Made by a program: the position numbers and the translations under genes. Below are positions 57,201 through 64,000 of a DNA stretch of 64,000 nucleotides, piece after piece. The notes below the pieces were generated by a model that had not been told where the DNA came from, did no database searches, and saw only the letters and a program-made list of their open reading frames with translations. Position 1 is the stretch's first letter; the number at the start of each line of letters is the position of its first letter. Origin of the DNA: Anopheles merus (taxonomy: Eukaryota; Arthropoda; Insecta; Diptera; Culicidae); NCBI RefSeq assembly GCF_017562075.2, contig NC_054081.1, forward strand, positions 18,068,549 to 18,132,548, written 5' to 3'.

Positions 57201-58866
57201 TTACTTCTTGTCTGCGCTCGATGGGTGCTCTGCTTTCATCCCATCCTTGGCAACGGTTGCGACGTTCTGCCCTTCGATCTGTTCACGCTGATGACGAAAC
57301 ATGGAAACCGATTCGACAACCTTTTGCCCATTACACATACAAACAAACACATCCACCCCGCATTAACATCCATCTCAGCGCGCGTGAGAGGCCAAAAAAC
57401 GGGAACGAAATTTCGCTCGAGCAGTTTTTATTTATGAGCAATTTTCTATTAATTTGTCAACTCGCTGTTGCGCACTAGCAGCAACTCGGCTATGGCTGTG
57501 TGTACGTGCGTGCCTGCGTATCAGAACGATGATGTGTGTGTGCGTTCGTGTTCGTGTTCCGTTATATGTGTGCGCATTAGGTACCCAAATAGAATTCGCC
57601 TGCTGCCTCCAAACTGACAGCGAAAGGGAAAGGAATCTTTTTTTTTCCCCAAAAACGAGGGTTTGAGCTGTCATGAAGAAAGCGAGGGGGCGAGCGAGCA
57701 AGCGTTCGAGAGAAGCGAGTAAATGAAAGAAAAAAACAGAAAAAACACACACACACACACGCATGCAAATTTATACTCTGATTGAAAACACATAAAAATA
57801 ACACGCGCGTTCGGTGTAGGTGTTTTGCTCCGGTTGTAGGTTTGGTTCCGTGTATTTCTCGAATTTGGTTAGCTTGGAATAACACATTAATTGTTTGTCA
57901 TCAATATATTTGACCAAGGGGGGGGGGGGGGCAATGGAGCCACTGGATTTTGGATTTGTTAATAGAAAGCCTCTAAAGCGCTTGAGGGGAAAGAGAAAAA
58001 CTGATGGTTTTCTTTGTGATGAATAGCTCGCTCAGATTATAATTTAAATATTATAATATATTTAGTTTTATTTTTCGGGCAACAGTACATAAAGAAACGT
58101 TTTGCATTCCTTAAGGCGATCACTATATTTTTTATAGTAAGGTATAAACCCTTGAAGAAATTCATTCGGAATATGTTCCGAAGTAAAAGGTTCTCTTTTT
58201 TATAAATACTATACCATTTAGACATGTGTTAATTGTTTACGGTCATGGTGTTTCTAATTAACAAAAATGTAACATATTTTCGTTGTCTCAAGTAAAAGTA
58301 TTATCTATCATTCTATTCCCATGATTTGTCATTGAGTGGTATTGATTTTTTTATCCTAGAAGAATAGCTGAAAGAGTGTTTTTGTGTAAACATCACAATA
58401 ATACATCAACGTTCATACGCGAATTGGCCATTCTATACTATTATTTTCTCAACCATTATATAAATCGCCAAACAATCAATTTCATTAATACTCAATGAGT
58501 ATAGTCAGTTTCAATTAGTAAAACCTCTTTTTTAGAGAATTTATTTATTAGGTTTTCGTTATGATTCCCAAATAAATCGAACCATATTATGAAAGTAAAT
58601 TAGGAGATATGAGAACAATTCCTTAATAGGTGGATGAATCCTTGCGTCAGGCTATTTTAGAGTCATTTTAGTCAGACTATTTTAGAGTAATTATGATTGA
58701 TTGAAGAAACATTACATCGAATGCAAACTCAGTCGTATTAGATCTCGATTAAATCCTCGATATTTGCAAAAAATGAGTAGACTCGATTGCACATTGTATA
58801 TGGAAAAACTAGAAAGGAAATAAGAATCATAATATCTACATACATACACTTGGAAACTTCGCAACA

Positions 58867-59040
58867 ACTAGTGATAGATTGTCGGAATCGCATCCACGGC
58901 TCAAACCTATTTTTGATTATCGCTACTCCGACTCCGATTCCGGCCAAATCAAACCAACAGTTCCGCTCGGTGACGTCCGAAGCCGCCGGAGCCGTTCAGA
59001 GCCATTCGGAACCGTTGGAGTCGTCGATTATCGCATGGGG
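58867..59040. repeat. Fragment related to the ceramidase-intron hAT-like element
   Basis: It begins TAGTGATAGATTGTCGG and carries CCACGGCTC and CTCCGACTCCGATTCCGG, then GGAGCCGTTCAGAGCC, resembling both the left part (36600-36640) and the decamer arrays of the element at 36574-37351. The right end was not found. Confidence 0.5.
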
Positions 59041-59659
59041 CGGTTAGTCTATAACAGGAACTGGATCAGGTCGCTGATTGGAGCCACTTTTGATTTTGTC
59101 GTAATCACACCACCATAAAAATCAGTTGAAATCCAATATGTAAGACTCATTGGAAGCTTTTTTAGCCAAGTTGAGATTATTTGAACCACATTCTATAAGG
59201 CGAGTCCAACCTCCCCAAAAATTTAAACCATGATGAAAGGATTACATTTAAGATAAAATGATTTAGAATAACGATAAAACTAATCTAAATGTCGAAGAAA
59301 TGCAATGCATAGCTTATTAATAGGCTAGGTCACACAGTCCATACCTTTATTCCCATTGAAATATCAAAAAAGAATCACCAATCTTTTTGCGTTAACACAC
59401 CACGAATCTTCATCAGATAAAATTATCGTAATTAAACACATTCCTTGCTAAAGACGTGTTCTTGTTGCAATAAATGTACAATATACCACCAGGACGATTG
59501 GGCCTTGGAAACCAGCAAAAGCTCATGTTTAAATACAATATTTTTTTACGATCTGTCGAAAGATTGCAGACATGATGAATAGCATGAATTGCTCGGAAAA
59601 GATTCGTACTGATCTGAAGGAGTATTTATTATAAATATTTGGGTATATTTTTATTATCT

Positions 59660-59728
59660 ACTTTGCGGCCTGCAAATCACTCAAAATTTGTACTTGCGGC
59701 CCTCTGACGAAATGAGTTTGACACAGCT
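59660..59728 (-). mobile_element. hAT-like end fragment
   Basis: The reverse complement begins CAGCTGTGTCAAACTCATTT and continues GGGCCGCAAG, a typical hAT terminus related to those at 13217 and 39223. The partner end was not identified. Confidence 0.45.
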
Positions 59729-60041
59729 GCCGTAGACGTTTTGTTCGATCCCACGGTATCGTCCGAGTGGACATCAATACAATTCAACCAAAATATTTTG
59801 GGAAACGCCCAAACAACCGTAGGAACACAAAAAAAAAAAAATATGGGAATCAACCAAAACATTATGGGAACTAATCAATGAACCGTAGCAAACCCTGTAC
59901 TTACTACGATGAAAATATTATTTTAGAATTATACCGTTTTTTATCCAAGTGCATCCTAATACATGGTTTATTGTATAAAACAGATTTCGCACCCGCATCC
60001 CGCCGGGATTGGCTATATTATGCAATCTGACCAATTGAACG

Positions 60042-60212
60042 GTCCTGTACAGTTCGCAACACGCATGAATTAACAACATGCCTATCAATGGCTCAAGCTC
60101 CGTATGGATCGTGCCCTCCAAATTTAGGACTCTTTCTATAGGTTACTAATAAGTCACTTATAGCCAAACTAATTTAGTTGTACAATCAGACTTTGACCGA
60201 AAGAAGAAAAGA
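60042..60212 (+). mobile_element. Degenerate SINE200-like copy
   Basis: It contains CGGTCCTGTACAGTTCGCAA, then TTAACAACATGCC, GGCTCAAGCTCC (decayed B box), AATAAGTCAC and a GAAAGAAGAAAAG tail in the expected order. Confidence 0.6.
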
Positions 60213-60728
60213 AAGCTCTTAATCAGCCAATAGCTACTAAAATACATCCAATTAATGAGCAGAGATCTTTATTTCATTCTATTTAGCTAAAAGATGTTTG
60301 GGATGGAACTAACTACTTCACTAACATATATTTTTTGTTTGCTTTCATGATACCGCTCAGGGTGAAAACATTGAATACTAACTATTTGTTATTTTATTAC
60401 ATTTAATGTTTAGCAGCATCCAATACTTTAACAAAACAAGAACAAATAAAATTGCAGCAATCATGCTTTGGTACTGCTATAATTTCGATCCAATGCTGCT
60501 TGCTACGCTGGCCCCTCTAAATGCCGGGAAAATGCATCGTTTAAGCTGGAAACTAACGGTGATTGAAATTAAATCCAGTAAGAGATAAAAGCAGAGACAG
60601 TGTCGACTCTCTAGTAAATAGTAATTCAACTTAAGAACGCTGGCAAGCGATAACGGGTGCGCGTGTGTGATTATATATCCAAGAGGGAGGAGAGAGATAG
60701 AGATAGAGAGAAAGAGATAAGGAGAGAT

Positions 60729-60732
<4 letters not shown>

Positions 60733-60770
<38 letters not shown>
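60733..60770 (+). repeat. GA microsatellite
   Basis: An uninterrupted GA run of about 38 bases, with shorter GA-rich tracts from 60690. Confidence 0.95.
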
Positions 60771-60772
<2 letters not shown>

Positions 60773-62496
60773 CGAAAATGCGAGAAAGCTGTGCGATCGA
60801 ATGAGGCATTGAGATAATTACGTGTTAATTAGTTTTCGCATAAACTATTCATTTTTTTTGTTGCATGCTTCGCCCTTTGCTAGCCCTGCATACCTTCGAT
60901 GCAATCAAAACCAAATCAAATCGTAATCAGCGAGCAGAGTAGGGTAGCACACACACAAAAAAATCGTCAGCTTCATAAAGCCACACGCTTCCTTGTGTGC
61001 GCTGTTTAATAAGCACTACACCGTTACTGCATCAAAAGAGGAAAAGGGGTACGGCATCGTGCAAAACACACTCTCGCAACTACAAACGAACACACACAGC
61101 ATTCTGTGGTCTGTTTCATCTTCAGGAAAATACCGGCCCGATATCAATCCCGAGTGGGGGTTTTGTTTTTTTTTTTTTTGGTGAGCACAGAGGGCGACGG
61201 TTTTGTAACTTCAGGCTGCACGGCCACCGTTTCGAATGCGGGGAACGGGGTAAAATGCACACGCCTGAGTTGACGAGTTAATAAAGTTTCGCAGGCGGGG
61301 TTTTAGCGCTTAATGAACAAATAGTGCACCCGGTGGGAGGGAGGTGTTTTGGTAAAATTCTGTCATATTATAAGATAAACACAGCAGCTCTCCCGGTGCG
61401 CGCGTGCAAATAAACAGCTCCGTTTGGTTGGCAAAAAGGGGTAGTGGGCGGGGGGAGGAAGGGGGAGGGGGGTTCAACCGAATCCACCACCCTAGTGCAA
61501 CACTCGATTCGGACAGTGCAGCAAGTTTGCTTGGACCGAAGAAGACAAAACCAAAACAAAATGGGCGAGAAATACAATCCACACAGTAGTGAACAAATAT
61601 TTAAAACTTCCCCTCACCCTTCACGGGAGGCTGGTGCAGAGCGTTTCGACGAATGAATCCTCCGAGACAAATGGTTTATTTCCCGCTGCCACCCGTAACT
61701 TCCCTGACCACGTTTCTTCCGCGACCCTCGCGGAATGGAGCTTTTTTTATTCTGCGTGTATATGTTACCTTTTCCAGAAAAACAGGAAGAGCTACTCCGG
61801 TTGCACATAAAAGTGTCTGTCGAACTGCAGCTTATCTGATGATGTACTGCAGCTTCTCGTGCTGTTGTATGTGCACGTTTTTCCTTCTTACTCTTGTGCT
61901 ACTGTTGCTCTCTCTCTCGCTCTCCCGCTCATGCTACCGTTGTCGATCAACTGGACTCGCCTGTGTAGATCTGTACGGGGCTGTAATAAAATGGACTTTT
62001 ACCGTTCCATTTCCAAGTGCACGTCAGGGTTTTCGAGAAGTGGCATTACGTTTCCGATCCGACATATATTTTTTCGTTGCTGCTGCCGCACTCAGTAGGT
62101 AAGGTGATCCTTAATCGAAAAGAAACGGGTATAAAACCGGGCAATAAGGTGCTTAGAAAACTAGAACCATTCAACCCACTCGGTGGTCTTGAGATGGTTT
62201 GGTGGAAACGGCGCCTTCGTCGGTCCCGTCCAGCGGGACACATACACACCGTGTGGTGCAATCGGTTGGGATGGCTCAGCCTCGCGAGATTAATAAATCA
62301 GCCAAGTGATCCAAGCCCCGTTACGACAGGCGCAGGACACTGTTTGATGGTGGGATGGGGAGGGGGTGGGGGGAGGGGGAAGAGTAAGGGAATTCCTTAG
62401 CCTTACTCTACGTTGTTCTCATCGGTCCCCGGGTGCAGCAAACTACGGGTAAAATACTCGGGAACTATTAAATATTGGCGAAGCGAGTAGCTAGTT

Positions 62497-62765
62497 TTAT
62501 TTCCTCTTGCGAGATAATAGCCCGTGGTCGTTCATGATCTGGGAATTAGACATTTTCGTTGATTTAATTGATGCACTCACTGGTAGAGCAGTGGTCAATT
62601 CGTCACTGCTCCACATAGCTCTGGCGCGATCCCGCATTGCGTTTCGCAGTACCGGCGTACCAACGTGCGACGCGAACACTGGGCTTTTGACAAATCGTCG
62701 CCATGAGACTCATGCTGGACACTACGGGTGCCCCGGACGCCATTGCGGGCTGTTTGGAGAATCTG
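62497..62765 (-). other. Open region with coding-like look, unassigned
   Basis: All three minus-strand frames and one plus-strand frame are open for much of this stretch. One minus frame (62679-62497) reads MWSSDELTTALPVSAS and ends SRKRK. A donor-like GTGAGT (minus, 62580-62575) falls inside it. No known domain was recognised. It could be an exon of an unidentified gene or chance. Confidence 0.2.
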
Positions 62766-62777
62766 CAGTGGAATGTA

Positions 62778-63740
<963 letters not shown>

Positions 63741-63747
63741 ACAGGAT

Positions 63748-63905
63748 CGATGGTCCCGTGGTACAGGCGTAAACTCGTACGACTTAAAATATGTCCGCCA
63801 TGGGTTCAACCTTCGTATTGACAGTCCCCCTGTAGCAACTACTGACTGGCTATCCGGCTGCGTGGTACTAATAAGTTTCTAAAAATCTATGTAGCCCTGC
63901 ATGAC
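63748..63905 (+). mobile_element. tRNA-derived SINE, second subfamily
   Basis: GATGGTCCCGTGGTACAGGC, AACTCGTACGACTTAA, B-box-like GGTTCAACC, then CTATCCGGCTGCGTGG. It shares the CCGGCTG body with the copy at 41425 rather than the SINE200-like body. Confidence 0.65.
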
Positions 63906-64000
63906 CAAATACGTTACGCCAAATGGGAGATATAGATGGAGCAAGGAAAGAAAATAATGTATTAAGCGCTATGGATTTATATAATACTCTTTTGACTTGC

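Larger units (their letters stand above)
51241..62480. other. Presumed intron or intergenic DNA downstream of the exon at 50263
   Basis: Eleven kilobases without a recognised exon. It contains CAGC repeats (53770-53806), a GA-rich stretch (53590-53665), CT-rich tracts (57115-57170), a G13 run (57919-57931), a GA microsatellite (60733-60770), a SINE (60042) and repeat fragments (58867-59050, 59660-59728). Open frames such as 56891-57478 are low-complexity. Confidence 0.4.

Noticed and set aside
56891..57478. Open frames of 195 and 163 codons
   Set aside because: Their centre is a CT-rich tract giving Ser/Leu runs; the remainder has no domain.

Overview
The window reads as nuclear DNA of an insect, most likely a mosquito of the genus Anopheles (An. 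gambiae complex or a close relative). This is an inference. It rests on GT-AG introns of 60-90 bp in several places, GC-rich coding exons in AT-rich flanks, three arthropod-type genes, and several copies of a roughly 200-bp tRNA-derived SINE that resembles the SINE200 family described from An. gambiae. There are no prokaryotic features, CRISPR arrays, rRNA genes or convincing free-standing tRNA genes.

Four protein-coding loci can be supported. (1) A plus-strand three-exon gene at 11410-15696 encodes a 186-residue J-domain cochaperone of the DNAJC12/Jdp type. (2) Convergent to it, a minus-strand six-exon gene at 24830-20461 encodes a 556-residue secretory prolyl 4-hydroxylase alpha subunit. 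(3) A plus-strand three-exon gene at 34522-37568 encodes a 709-residue neutral ceramidase. (4) A plus-strand first coding exon at 50263-50452 begins a protein with a hydrophobic secretory segment; the rest of that gene was not found and may lie beyond the window. The exon joins in loci 1-3 keep phase exactly and restore the family motifs.

Most of the rest is intergenic or intronic DNA built from mobile-element debris. From left to right: reverse-transcriptase fragments in opposite orientations flank a 300-bp TTA microsatellite (1-1070). A 203-bp hAT-type MITE follows (1723-1925). Next comes a TA-flanked Tc1/mariner- or pogo-like element (2524-3960) containing a nested SINE and a nested TA-flanked MITE. 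LINE 3' ends lie at 9053 and 37955. A 2-kb hAT-like element fills intron 2 of the J-domain gene (13217-15211). Tc1/pogo debris enlarges intron 3 of the hydroxylase gene. A block of nested repeats (30564-33335) lies 5' of the ceramidase gene, and a 778-bp hAT-like element (36574-37351) fills almost all of its intron 2. A CAGGG-ended MITE family and SINEs lie at 39-43 kb. Two hAT-type MITEs sit next to each other in the first intron of the putative secreted-protein gene. In the J-domain and ceramidase genes, removing one element returns a long intron to about 205 bp and 71 bp.

Functionally the genes are unrelated housekeeping or secretory genes: Hsp70 co-chaperoning, collagen-type proline hydroxylation in the ER, and sphingolipid breakdown. 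I found no evidence of a cluster or a novel multi-gene system. The most interesting content is the fine structure of the transposable elements: recognisable target-site duplications, captured LINE sequence, and inverted decamer arrays.
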